From: CAYUWG01 sp964448285
GTDB taxonomy: Bacteria > Bacteroidota > Ignavibacteria > SZUA-365
Assembly: GCA_964448285.1 (NCBI GenBank)
Contig: CAYUWG010000072.1
Location: forward strand, 1 to 18,392
Direction of reading: 5' to 3'
Length of the DNA: 18,392 nucleotides
Part shown: in pieces, positions 1 through 7,420 of the stretch
Numbering within the stretch: position 1 is the stretch's first letter
How the letters are laid out: each line of letters starts with the position of its first letter
The notes under the pieces: model-generated
Told to the model about the DNA's origin: nothing
Seen by the model: only the letters and a program-made list of their open reading frames with translations
Database searches by the model: none
Program-made: the position numbers and the translations under genes

Positions 1-1590
1 AACGGCGCAAGCTGGACAGCAGTCAACACAGGCTTGACGAGCACTAGCGTCCACTCTCTTGCCGTTTCGGGCTCGAATCTCTTTGCCGGGACTGGTGGCG
101 GCGTGTTTCTCTCGACAAATAACGGTATAAGCTGGCAAGCGGTTAATACTGGCTTAACGAATACTAATGTTAGGGCTCTTTACACGATCGGCACGAATAT
201 TTTTACTGGTACTCGTAGCGGTGTCTTTCTCTCTACCAACGCCGGCACAAGCTGGACTCAAATCAACACAGGTCTGTCGAATACTGATGTCTTGTCTCTT
301 GCCGTTACGGGCTCGAATCTCTTTGCAGGGACTTATGGCGGCGGCGTGTTTCTCTCTACCAACAACGGCACAAGCTGGACTCAAGTCAACACAGGTCTGT
401 CGAATACTTCCGTCTGGTCTCTTGCCTTTTCGGGTTCGAATCTCTTTGCAGGGACATATGGCGGCGGTGTGTTTCTCTCTACCAACAACGGCACGAGTTG
501 GACTCAAGTCAACACAGGTCTGTCGAATACTGATGTCTTGTCTCTTGCCGTTTCTGGCTCGAATCTCTTTGTCGGGTCAGGTGGCGGCGGCGTGTTTCTC
601 TCGACCAACAACGGCACAAGCTGGTCTCAAGTCAACGCAGGCCTGACATATACTTCCGTCTGGTCTCTTGCCGTTTCGGGCTCGAATCTCGTTGCAGGGA
701 CTTATGGCGGCGGCGTGTTTCTCTCTACCAACAACGGCACAAGCTGGACTCAAGTAAACACAGGCTTGACGAATACTGACGTCTGGTCTCTTGCCGTTAC
801 GGGCTCGAATCTCTTTGCAGGGGCTAATGGCGGCGGCGTGTTTCTCTCTACCAACAACGGCACTAACTGGACTCAGGTCAACACGGGCTTGACGAATACT
901 TATGTCTTGTCTCTTGCCGTTTCGGGCACGAATCTCTTTGCAGGGACTTATGGCGGCGGCGTGTTTCTTTCTACCAACGTCGGCACAAGCTGGACTCAAG
1001 TCAACACAGGTCTGTCGAATACTTATGTCTTGTCTCTTGCCGTTACGGGCTCGAATCTCTTTGCAGGGACAGATGGTGGCGGTGTGTTTCTCTCTACCAA
1101 CAACGGCACTAACTGGACTCAGGTCAACACGGGCTTGACGAATACTTACGTCCGGTCTCTTGCCGTTTTAGGCACGAATCTCTTTGCCGGGACCTGGGGT
1201 AGCGGCGTCTTTCGCTTGATAAACAACGGTATAAGCTGGACTCAGGTTAACACGGGCTTGACGAATACTTACGTCCGGTCTCTTGCCGTTTCAGGCACGA
1301 ATCTCTTTGCCGGGACAGGTCCTGGCGGCGGCGTCTTTCTCTCATCCAACAACGGCACAATTTGGTCTCAAGTCAACACAGGCTTGTTGAACACTTACAC
1401 CCTTTCTCTAGCCGTTTCCGGCACGAATTTATTTGCCGGGTCAGTTGGTGGTAGCGTCTTTCTCTCGACCAATAACGGCACAAATTGGAGTCAAGTCAAC
1501 ACGGGATTGGCGAACACTGACGTTTTTTCTCTTGCCGTATCGAACACGAATCTATTTGCCGGGACAGGTGGAGGAGGTGTATGGCGGAGG
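1..1590 (+). repeat. Tandem 123-bp coding repeat array (about 13 units)
   Basis: Units of 123 bp (one of 120, one of 126) repeat in phase with the reading frame, for example starting at about 160, 280, 403, 526 and 649. Adjacent units are nearly identical at DNA level in the centre of the array (about 280-1140). Units at both ends (160-280, about 1170-1590) are more diverged. This pattern fits recent unit duplication or gene conversion in the middle. Because the period is a multiple of three, other frames also stay open across several units and produce spurious ORFs on both strands. Confidence 0.93.
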
Positions 1591-1905
1591 CCGATGTCTG
1601 AGATGATCACATCGGTGGAAATGCTTTCATCGGACATGCCAGCACGATTCATTCTCGACCAGAACTACCCGAATCCATGTAACCAGACAACAACGATACC
1701 TTTCAGTCTTCCATCGGGATCGTTCGTCACACTCAAAGTTTTTGACGCCGTCGGGAGGGAGGTTTCGGTACTTACCTCTGAGGATTTACCTGCGGGAACG
1801 TACGTGAGACGATGGGATACCGGAGGATTGCCGAATGGGATATATGTATATCGACTTCAAGCCGGCTCTTTCATCCAATACAGAAAACTTATATTGTTCA
1901 GGTAG
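1..1905 (+). CDS. T9SS-secreted tandem-repeat (propeller-like) protein, 5' part outside window
   Basis: The frame is open from the first base (N-G-A-S-W...), so the gene starts upstream of the window; the TTG at 34 is not the true start. About 13 copies of a 41-residue repeat with core S-L-A-V-S-G-(S/T)-N-L-F-A-G-T, G-G-G-V-F-L-S-T-N-N-G and W-T-Q-V-N-T-G-L fill nt 1 to about 1590. This resembles the BNR/YCF48-like 'sensor' repeats that fold into beta-propellers. The last about 90 residues (nt ~1636-1905) are a T9SS type A sorting domain: DQNYPNP, a T-x-I-x-F-S-L-P strand, V-F-D-A-V-G-R-E-V, an L-P-A-G-T-Y turn, and a final G-I-Y-V-Y-R-L segment with a basic RK. The product should be exported by Sec, cross the outer membrane by T9SS and end at the cell surface or outside. 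Substrate or ligand is unknown. The export and sorting call is strong; the propeller fold is inferred from the repeats. Confidence 0.88.
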   Translation, partial: NGASWTAVNTGLTSTSVHSLAVSGSNLFAGTGGGVFLSTNNGISWQAVNTGLTNTNVRALYTIGTNIFTGTRSGVFLSTNAGTSWTQINTGLSNTDVLSLAVTGSNLFAGTYGGGVFLSTNNGTSWTQVNTGLSNTSVWSLAFSGSNLFAGTYGGGVFLSTNNGTSWTQVNTGLSNTDVLSLAVSGSNLFVGSGGGGVFLSTNNGTSWSQVNAGLTYTSVWSLAVSGSNLVAGTYGGGVFLSTNNGTSWTQVNTGLTNTDVWSLAVTGSNLFAGANGGGVFLSTNNGTNWTQVNTGLTNTYVLSLAVSGTNLFAGTYGGGVFLSTNVGTSWTQVNTGLSNTYVLSLAVTGSNLFAGTDGGGVFLSTNNGTNWTQVNTGLTNTYVRSLAVLGTNLFAGTWGSGVFRLINNGISWTQVNTGLTNTYVRSLAVSGTNLFAGTGPGGGVFLSSNNGTIWSQVNTGLLNTYTLSLAVSGTNLFAGSVGGSVFLSTNNGTNWSQVNTGLANTDVFSLAVSNTNLFAGTGGGGVWRRPMSEMITSVEMLSSDMPARFILDQNYPNPCNQTTTIPFSLPSGSFVTLKVFDAVGREVSVLTSEDLPAGTYVRRWDTGGLPNGIYVYRLQAGSFIQYRKLILFR

Positions 1906-2151
1906 AAACACGCAAAGGCAACTAATCAGCAAAATACCGATGCCCCCTTTGTTGATATGGCAAGGATGAAACTTGGGAGAACCAACCATGAGGCATGAAT
2001 CCCTGCAATGTCCACTCTCACAAGGTTAAACAATACACACATATCGTTCAATTGTAGCGTTCGATTATACGGAGGCACTGCACAGCCTGAGTCACATCCA
2101 AATAAAGCGATTTGCACCTCCCGGAATTAAAACAAATGAAAGAACCCTCAC
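1906..2151. other. Intergenic region, nothing recognised
   Basis: This 246-base gap between the repeat protein and the first DUF1801 gene has no supported gene, RNA or terminator. Only very short ORFs occur, such as a 13-codon one after ATGAGGCATG near 1988. It is the second longest gap in the window and presumably holds the promoter for the DUF1801 pair, but no clear promoter consensus could be picked by eye. Confidence 0.5.
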
Positions 2152-2649
2152 ATGAAACAAGGTAAGAACACAACCAAAAAACCCACACAGAAACCCTCCA
2201 AGAGCGCAACCGCATCAGGCAAGAAGCCCGGTGGTTTCACGGCTGAGGAGAAGGCCGCCATGAAGGAGCGCGCCCGTGAGTTGAGGGCGGAGGCGCGCGC
2301 TAACAAGGACAAGGCCGCAGGGGAAAGCGCCGTGCTCGCCGCAATCGCCGCTATGAAAGAGCCGGATCGCGCCATGGCGAAAAGGCTCCATGAGATCGTC
2401 AAAGCAAGCGCACCGGAACTCACACCGAAAACCTGGTACGGAATGCCCGCCTATGCCAACAAGGACGGAAAGGTGATCTGCTTCTTCCAGGCTGCGAGCA
2501 AGTTCAATACCCGGTACGCGACGTTCGGCTTTCAGCACGATGCGCTTCTCGACGAGGGCGCCATGTGGCCCGTGTCCTTCGCGCTGAAGGAATTGCCTCC
2601 TGCCGCAGAGACGAAGATCGCAGCACTCGTGAAGAAAGCAGTGCGTTAG
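2152..2649 (+). CDS. DUF1801 (YdhG/CyaY-like) domain protein
   Basis: The 165-residue protein has two parts. Residues 1 to about 60 are a Lys/Ala-rich, probably disordered or helical tail (T-K-K-P-T-Q-K-P..., then an A-R-E-L-R-A-E-A-R helix). Residues about 65-165 are a DUF1801-type domain, with a W-Y-G-M-P-A-Y motif, the following K-D-G-K-V-I-C-F-F strand, an F-G-F strand and a C-terminal V-K-K-A helix. DUF1801 proteins are small cytoplasmic proteins of the frataxin/YdhG-like fold; some relatives are called iron chaperones, but function here is unproven. There is no signal peptide. The start is the ATG at 2152 after a weak purine-rich stretch (GAAAGAA at 2138-2144). The ATG at 2136 is out of frame and closes after nine codons. 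A second DUF1801 gene starts 1 base after the stop, so the two are probably translationally coupled. Confidence 0.8.
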   Translation: MKQGKNTTKKPTQKPSKSATASGKKPGGFTAEEKAAMKERARELRAEARANKDKAAGESAVLAAIAAMKEPDRAMAKRLHEIVKASAPELTPKTWYGMPAYANKDGKVICFFQAASKFNTRYATFGFQHDALLDEGAMWPVSFALKELPPAAETKIAALVKKAVR

Positions 2650-2650
2650 T

Positions 2651-2845
2651 ATGAAGGCACGAACAAACACCCCCTTAGAAGAAGTGTCCGCATCTCAACA
2701 GATCGATGCCATCATCTCGGAAACGGATGACTGGCGCGGCAAGAAATTATCGAAGCTCCGCGCCGTGATCAGGAAAGCCGACGCAGTCATAGTCGAAGAA
2801 GTGAAGTGGAAGAAGCCATCAAAGCCATCGGCGTGGCTACCCTAA
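2651..2845 (+). pseudogene. Truncated second DUF1801 gene (N-terminal half only)
   Basis: This frame encodes 64 residues: S-Q-Q-I-D-A-I-I, then D-D-W-R-G-K-K-L-S-K-L-R, then V-E-E-V-K-W-K-K-P-S. These are hallmarks of the N-terminal half of a DUF1801 subfamily whose members usually have about 120-150 residues and continue after K-W-K-K-P-S with a G-V-P-V-W-x-H-D-G-type core. Here the frame leaves the family at S-A-W-L-P and stops at 2845. The +1 frame gives a G-V at the right place but loses similarity at once, so this looks like a deletion or rearrangement rather than a single-base frameshift. The gene begins 1 base after the previous DUF1801 stop, so an intact tandem pair probably existed. 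The product, if made, lacks the domain core and is probably non-functional. The expected family continuation is from memory of the family, not an alignment. Confidence 0.65.
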
Positions 2846-2905
2846 TCGTCAGCGGTAACTCCTGTCGGCCGTGCCGACTTGATCCTCCAAACAAAAAAGA
2901 GACTG

Positions 2906-3949
2906 ATGGAAATGACATTGAACGCTGTTTTACTTCTCTGCATCCTGCAAACGTTCGTGTCATGTAATGAACAAAATCATAAATCCGCAGAAGAAAAATC
3001 CGCACAAGTGCTTGGAAGAACCATTGGCGACACCGTTTCTGAAATCGGTAAAAACATTCGTTGCATTTTTCAGGATAGCAAAAACAATTATTGGTTTGCC
3101 ACAAACGGAGAAGGCGTCTTCAAATATGACGGTAACACCCTCCTGCAGTTTACCGACAAACACGGACTATGCAGCAATTTCGTTTGGTACGTTCGGGAAA
3201 GCGAAGACGGAACTCTCTGGCTCAAAACAAGAGACGGTGTTTGCTCATTTGACGGCCTTCGATTCAGGACAAAGCAAGCCGATGAGCGTTCTGCGGAAAC
3301 GTCAGCCGTTCATAGCACTACACTGTTAGCGGAGTATTATCCCGCCGGTGAGTCGCTTTATAAATTTCAGTTACCTCATACTTCTCCCCTTACAAACGAC
3401 AACAATTACCATACACCTTACATGGTCTATTGCTCTTTCAAAGACAGCAAGGACAATGTGTGGTTTGGCACCGATAGCAGAGGCGTATGCAATTACGATG
3501 GCAAAACATACACCTGGCTTGACGATAAGGAATTGGGTGTGGCAGTCCGCTCAATTTATGAAGACAGATCCGGTAACATTTGGATTGGCAACAACGGCTA
3601 TGGTTTGTTTGTCTATGACGGCAAAACAGTGACGAACTTTACACGACAGCATAAACGGGAGAATCCTGCTTTCCTGAAAGGGCTAAAGGGCAAAGCAGGG
3701 ACATTAGCCAGAGTATGGTCAATTACTGAGGACAAACAAGGGAATATTTGGATCGGTACCATCGATGCCGGCTTATGGAAGTATGATGGCAAAGTATTGG
3801 TCAATTACACCACGGAAGACGGACTGACAGGCAACGCAGTATGGACGGTTCATTGCGCCAACGATGGCGTCTTATGGATAGGAACTGACGGCAGCGGAAT
3901 AACGAAGTACGACGGAAAAATATTCACTGCATTTACCGGGCGGAAATAG
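2906..3949 (+). CDS. Reg_prop (two-component regulator propeller) lipoprotein
   Basis: The chosen start is ATG 2906, behind AAGAGA at 2897-2902. It gives a hydrophobic signal (residues 5-19) ending F-V-S-C at Cys20, a probable lipoprotein signal. The frame is open back to a TTG at 2879, which lacks a ribosome binding site and would add nine residues. The mature part has about six Reg_prop-like repeats of the form I-x-x-I-x-E-D-x-x-G-N-I-W-I-G-T-x-x-x-G-(V/L)-x-x-Y-D-G-K, clearest at D-S-K-N-N-Y-W-F-A-T, D-S-K-D-N-V-W-F-G-T, R-S-G-N-I-W-I-G and K-Q-G-N-I-W-I-G-T. These repeats form the periplasmic sensor propeller of hybrid two-component systems in Bacteroidota. Here no transmembrane, Y_Y_Y or kinase domain follows, so it is a free-standing lipid-anchored propeller of about 347 residues, incomplete for a double propeller. 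The ligand is unknown. Its base composition is lower in GC (38-47% in two lines counted) than the genes to its right. Confidence 0.82.
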   Translation: MEMTLNAVLLLCILQTFVSCNEQNHKSAEEKSAQVLGRTIGDTVSEIGKNIRCIFQDSKNNYWFATNGEGVFKYDGNTLLQFTDKHGLCSNFVWYVRESEDGTLWLKTRDGVCSFDGLRFRTKQADERSAETSAVHSTTLLAEYYPAGESLYKFQLPHTSPLTNDNNYHTPYMVYCSFKDSKDNVWFGTDSRGVCNYDGKTYTWLDDKELGVAVRSIYEDRSGNIWIGNNGYGLFVYDGKTVTNFTRQHKRENPAFLKGLKGKAGTLARVWSITEDKQGNIWIGTIDAGLWKYDGKVLVNYTTEDGLTGNAVWTVHCANDGVLWIGTDGSGITKYDGKIFTAFTGRK

Positions 3950-3982
3950 CCGCAAAACATGAGATTGAACCAAAACGCCAGA

Positions 3983-3994
3983 CGAAGCGCTTCG
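3983..3994. repeat. Perfect 12-bp palindrome upstream of beta-helix gene
   Basis: CGAAGCGCTTCG reads the same on both strands. It lies 34 bases after the propeller-gene stop and 74 bases before the beta-helix start. It could be a weak stem, an operator half or chance; no T-run follows, so it is not a convincing intrinsic terminator. Confidence 0.3.
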
Positions 3995-4056
3995 CTCGCA
4001 CTCGATTCACCGTTGCGCCCGCAATCATTATCCGCCATATTGCACTGCCACAAACC

Positions 4057-4062
4057 GGAGGT
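4057..4062 (+). promoter_or_regulatory. Shine-Dalgarno GGAGGT for beta-helix gene
   Basis: GGAGGT lies 5 bases before ATG 4068 and 8 bases before the adjacent in-frame ATG 4071. Either Met could be used; the difference is one residue. Confidence 0.8.
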
Positions 4063-4067
4063 ACACT

Positions 4068-5597
4068 ATGATGACTACGCATCCAACAAACCACACATCC
4101 CAAATCACACATCTCTACTTCGCGGTTGTCTGCCTCGTTTTCGCGTCGTCGCTTCACGCACGCGTACTTGAGGTAGGAGCAGGAGCGCCGTATGCAACGC
4201 TGAGCGACGCGGTAAGGGTTGTCGTGCCGGGTGATACGATACTCGTGCGCGGCGGCGTCCACAGCGGCGGGTTGTTCCTTGCAGACCTGCAGGGCAGAAG
4301 CGATGCGTGGATCACGATCATGGGTGAAGCGGGAGCGGAGGTCATCTATCGCGGCGGCGGGAATGCCTGGCAGTTGAGCGATCCCGCATACCTGCGCATC
4401 GTAGGATTCATTTTCGAAGGCCAGTCCGGCAACGGCTTGAATATCGACGATGGCGGATCCTACGAAACGCCCGCACATCACATCATCATCGAGCGGTGCG
4501 AGTGGCGCGCACTCAATGCATCCGGCAACAACGACCAGCTCAAGATGTCCGGCGTGGATTCGTTCCTCGTCCGCAGCTGCCGCTTCATGAACGGAGCCGG
4601 CGGCGGCAGCATGATCGACATGGTCGGCTGTCACGACGGCGCGATCACGGAGTGCACTTTCGAGAATGCCGGTTCCAATGCGGTTCAGTTGAAAGGCGGC
4701 TCAATGAATGTCCGCGTCGAGCGCAGCACGTTCAGGAATGCCGGACAGCGCGGGATCAACATCGGCGGCTCGACCGGAGCGCAGTTCTTCCGACCGCTGA
4801 ACGCTCCCGCAGAAGCGGCGAAGATCTTCGTGCACTCGAACGTGTTCATCGGAGGCATCACGCCGTTCGCATTCGTCGGCGCCGTGGAGTGCGAAGTGAT
4901 CCACAACACGATCGACACGCCGGAGCGGTGGGGCTTTCGCATTCTTCAGGAGAACACGAACCTCGTGCAGTGCGGCGACAACGTCCTGCGCAACAACATC
5001 TTCTATCTCGGCAACGCCTCGTCGAATCCCGCCGTGAACATCGGCCCGAACACGCGACCCGAAACGTTCGTGATGAGCAACAACCTCTGGTACAACCCGA
5101 CGAATCCAACGTGGACTCCCTCCCTGCCTGTGACCGACGTGAACGCAGTCCTGCAACGCGATCCGCTCTTCTTCAGCGTTGCAAACAACGACTATCGCCT
5201 GCAGCGGCAATCACCCGCAATCGGTGCCGGCTATCCGGTCACGGTGCCGCAGCGCGATCACGCTGGACAACTCTTCGCGCTCCCTCGCAGCATCGGCGCC
5301 TTCGAACCGAACCCGACAACGAGCGTTGAAAGCGTGCCCGGCGAGATAGTGTTGCACGTCTATCCTCATCCGACTTCGCGAGAAGGGATCATTCAACTGC
5401 GTGAAGAGACGCTGAAGGAGACAACGATTGCGTTGTACGACTTGCGCGGGCGGCTGATCGGCGAGAGGGCTTTGAAAGGCGTTTCCCATCTGCGAGTGAG
5501 TGACCTGACATCGACTGAAATTCAATCCGGCATTTATCAACTTATCGTTCGCCCATCCGGAAAGAGACGGACCCAACGATTGATCGTCGTGCGATAG
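4068..5597 (+). CDS. T9SS-secreted right-handed parallel beta-helix protein
   Basis: The 509-residue protein has a signal peptide with hydrophobic core about residues 16-28, cleaved near L-H-A/R at 31. Residues about 35-400 are a parallel beta-helix. They open with Y-A-T-L-S-D-A-V...V-P-G-D-T-I-L-V-R-G-G (41-63), typical of DUF1565/pectate-lyase-like and PL6-like helices. Regular coils of about 22-24 residues follow, such as I-I-I-E-R-C-E-W, F-L-V-R-S-C-R-F, A-I-T-E-C-T-F-E-N and V-R-V-E-R-S-T-F-R-N, with N-N-I-F and N-N-L-W turns. The segment D-P-L-F-F...N-N-D-Y-R-L...S-P-A-I-G-A-G (365-388) is the usual C-terminal cap. Residues about 420-509 form a T9SS sorting domain, with V-Y-P-H-P in place of the usual V-Y-P-N-P, then L-Y-D-L-R-G-R and S-G-I-Y-Q-L-I-V. 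Polysaccharide binding or cleavage is plausible; no catalytic set could be assigned. Confidence 0.87.
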   Translation: MMTTHPTNHTSQITHLYFAVVCLVFASSLHARVLEVGAGAPYATLSDAVRVVVPGDTILVRGGVHSGGLFLADLQGRSDAWITIMGEAGAEVIYRGGGNAWQLSDPAYLRIVGFIFEGQSGNGLNIDDGGSYETPAHHIIIERCEWRALNASGNNDQLKMSGVDSFLVRSCRFMNGAGGGSMIDMVGCHDGAITECTFENAGSNAVQLKGGSMNVRVERSTFRNAGQRGINIGGSTGAQFFRPLNAPAEAAKIFVHSNVFIGGITPFAFVGAVECEVIHNTIDTPERWGFRILQENTNLVQCGDNVLRNNIFYLGNASSNPAVNIGPNTRPETFVMSNNLWYNPTNPTWTPSLPVTDVNAVLQRDPLFFSVANNDYRLQRQSPAIGAGYPVTVPQRDHAGQLFALPRSIGAFEPNPTTSVESVPGEIVLHVYPHPTSREGIIQLREETLKETTIALYDLRGRLIGERALKGVSHLRVSDLTSTEIQSGIYQLIVRPSGKRRTQRLIVVR

Positions 5598-5706
5598 ACC
5601 TTCACGGGAATATCGCAGAGAGAGTAACTGTGCTTCTGACATTTGCATTTCATGATGCAGATGCGTTGGTTTCTTCAGCGAATCGCAGAGAAGCTCAGGT
5701 ATCGAT

Positions 5707-7362
5707 ATGCACTCCCTTCTTCCCATCATTGCACTCTCCATCCTCCTCTCATTGTGTGCGCATCGCACATCGGCACAGTTCGGCAGCACCGATTCCGGCG
5801 GCCCGCTCAATCCTCTGCAAGCCGCATGCGACATCCGCCATTACGAGATCGATTTAGCAATCCATCCGGATCGTAAGTCCATCGCCGGTTCATCCATCGT
5901 GAGCATTACAACGTTGGGCCGCATCGACACTCTCCTGCTCGATTTCGATTCGCGGCTTGAAGTGCAGGCAGTGCAGCTCAATCAGAACCACGTCTGGAAA
6001 GGCGTTCAATACACGCACGTGAACGGCCAACTTCGTGTCGTACTGCCGAAATCTGTCCCATCCGGAACTGCACTCCGTATCCGAACGGATTATGCAGGCG
6101 TCCCACTCGAAGCACATCAGGCACCGTGGGAAGGAGGCTTCGTATGGCGGAAGTCGCGCGATGGAAAACCCTGGATCGCTTTCGCGTGTCAGGGCGAAGG
6201 CGCGGACATCTGGTTTCCATGCAAGGACCATCCTTCTGATGAACCGGACTCCGCAACCGTTCGCCTGACGATTCCCAACGGTCTGCGTTTCGTCGGTAAC
6301 GGCACACTGCGCAACACCGAGCCCGTCACGGATTCGACAACGGCATGGACGTGGTTCATCGCAAATCCAATCAACAACTACAACATCACGGGGAACGTCG
6401 CGCCATACGAGTTGCTCGAGTATGAATTCACGAGCGTCACGGGAAAGAACGTGCCCGTGCATCTCTACGTGCTTCCCGAATCCAAAGCGAAGGCGGAAAA
6501 GCAAGCGCCGCAGTTTCTCGATCACCTTCGCTTCTTCGAGAAGTACTGCGGGCCGTATCCGTTTCAAGCGGAGAAATACGCCGTCGTCGAAACGCCCTAC
6601 TTAGGCATGGAGCATCAGACCGCGATCGCATACGGCTCGACGTGGAGCGACAACAACTTCGGATTCGACTGGCTGCATCATCACGAGCTTGCGCATGAAT
6701 GGTGGGGCAACCTCGTCTCCGTCCGCGACTGGAGCGACTTCTGGATTCACGAAGGAATCGGAACCTACATGCAGGCGCTCTATGCAGAAGAGCGCAGCGG
6801 CATTAAGGATTATCACCGCTTCATGCGCTCGGTGCGCATGTGGCAGGAGCAGCGACCCATCGCGCCGCGCAAGGCACTGACCGCAGGTGAGGCGTACTCA
6901 AGCTCAGTGTACAACAAAGGCGCATGGATCGTGCACACGTTGCGGTATCTCGTCGGCGACGATGCATTCTTTACGATCCTCCGGCGCTGGGCGTATCCGA
7001 GTCCCGAAGATGAAAGCCGAACGGATCGTTGCGCTTGCCGCTTCACCGACTCGAATGAATTTCAGGCAATCGCAGAGAAGCATTCCGGGATGAAGTTGGA
7101 TTGGTTCTTCGATGCATATCTGCGACAGGCGGCGTCGCCGGAGTTGGTCACGATTCAGGAAAACGGAATGCTGAAGCTCGAATGGCTCACCACTTCCGCT
7201 CTCCCCTTTTCCATGCCCGTACCCGCGCGCATCGGCAACGCACTTCACCGCGTCGAGATGCCGAATGGGAAAGGTTCCATTGCCTGTGATTCGACGATCG
7301 TTCCTGCGATCGATCCGGAGAATTGGGTGACGAAGAAAATCGGGAGGAGAGGCACGCGGTAA
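5707..7362 (+). CDS. Secreted M1 family zinc aminopeptidase
   Basis: The protein has 551 residues. The signal peptide (1-23) ends T-S-A/Q, so it is exported and probably periplasmic or surface-associated. The M1 N-terminal beta-saddle domain covers about 35-240 and the gluzincin domain about 255-480. The zinc motif is H326-E-L-A-H330 with the third ligand E349 in W-I-H-E-G, giving the HExxH-x18-E spacing. The substrate-recognition loop is G300-M-E-H-Q rather than the classical G-A/G-M-E-N, as in other secreted M1 enzymes of Bacteroidota. Y402 in S-V-Y-N-K-G-A fits the transition-state-stabilising Tyr. The large C-terminal helical domain of PepN is absent. It should remove N-terminal amino acids from peptides outside the cytoplasm. 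ATG 5707 is the only sensible start: an in-frame TGA lies just upstream, and a weak AGGT (5697-5700) precedes it. Confidence 0.92.
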   Translation: MHSLLPIIALSILLSLCAHRTSAQFGSTDSGGPLNPLQAACDIRHYEIDLAIHPDRKSIAGSSIVSITTLGRIDTLLLDFDSRLEVQAVQLNQNHVWKGVQYTHVNGQLRVVLPKSVPSGTALRIRTDYAGVPLEAHQAPWEGGFVWRKSRDGKPWIAFACQGEGADIWFPCKDHPSDEPDSATVRLTIPNGLRFVGNGTLRNTEPVTDSTTAWTWFIANPINNYNITGNVAPYELLEYEFTSVTGKNVPVHLYVLPESKAKAEKQAPQFLDHLRFFEKYCGPYPFQAEKYAVVETPYLGMEHQTAIAYGSTWSDNNFGFDWLHHHELAHEWWGNLVSVRDWSDFWIHEGIGTYMQALYAEERSGIKDYHRFMRSVRMWQEQRPIAPRKALTAGEAYSSSVYNKGAWIVHTLRYLVGDDAFFTILRRWAYPSPEDESRTDRCACRFTDSNEFQAIAEKHSGMKLDWFFDAYLRQAASPELVTIQENGMLKLEWLTTSALPFSMPVPARIGNALHRVEMPNGKGSIACDSTIVPAIDPENWVTKKIGRRGTR

Positions 7363-7408
7363 CCGAACAGGATTTTTTCATCTAAAGGGAACGAACCAAC
7401 TCAAAGAC

Positions 7409-7415
7409 AAGGAGG
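7409..7415 (+). promoter_or_regulatory. Shine-Dalgarno AAGGAGG for DUF2339-like gene
   Basis: A near-perfect AAGGAGG lies 5 bases before ATG 7421 and fixes that start. It is the strongest ribosome binding site seen in the window, and it separates this gene translationally from the peptidase that ends at 7362. Confidence 0.85.
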
Positions 7416-7420
7416 CTGTC

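Noticed and set aside
167..1138. ORFs on both strands inside the repeat gene (for example 167-646 plus, 154-507 and 577-999 minus)
   Set aside because: They arise because the 123-bp period keeps every frame in phase. Their sequences are just shifted translations of the repeat.
3933..4634. 233-codon minus-strand ORF over the start of the beta-helix gene
   Set aside because: It is antisense to a gene with a signal peptide, ribosome binding site and clear family motifs. Its own product has no recognisable domain.
7355..7378. Possible intrinsic terminator after the M1 peptidase (CGGT-A-ACCG, then a T6 run)
   Set aside because: The stem is only 4 bp and overlaps the stop codon; too weak to claim.
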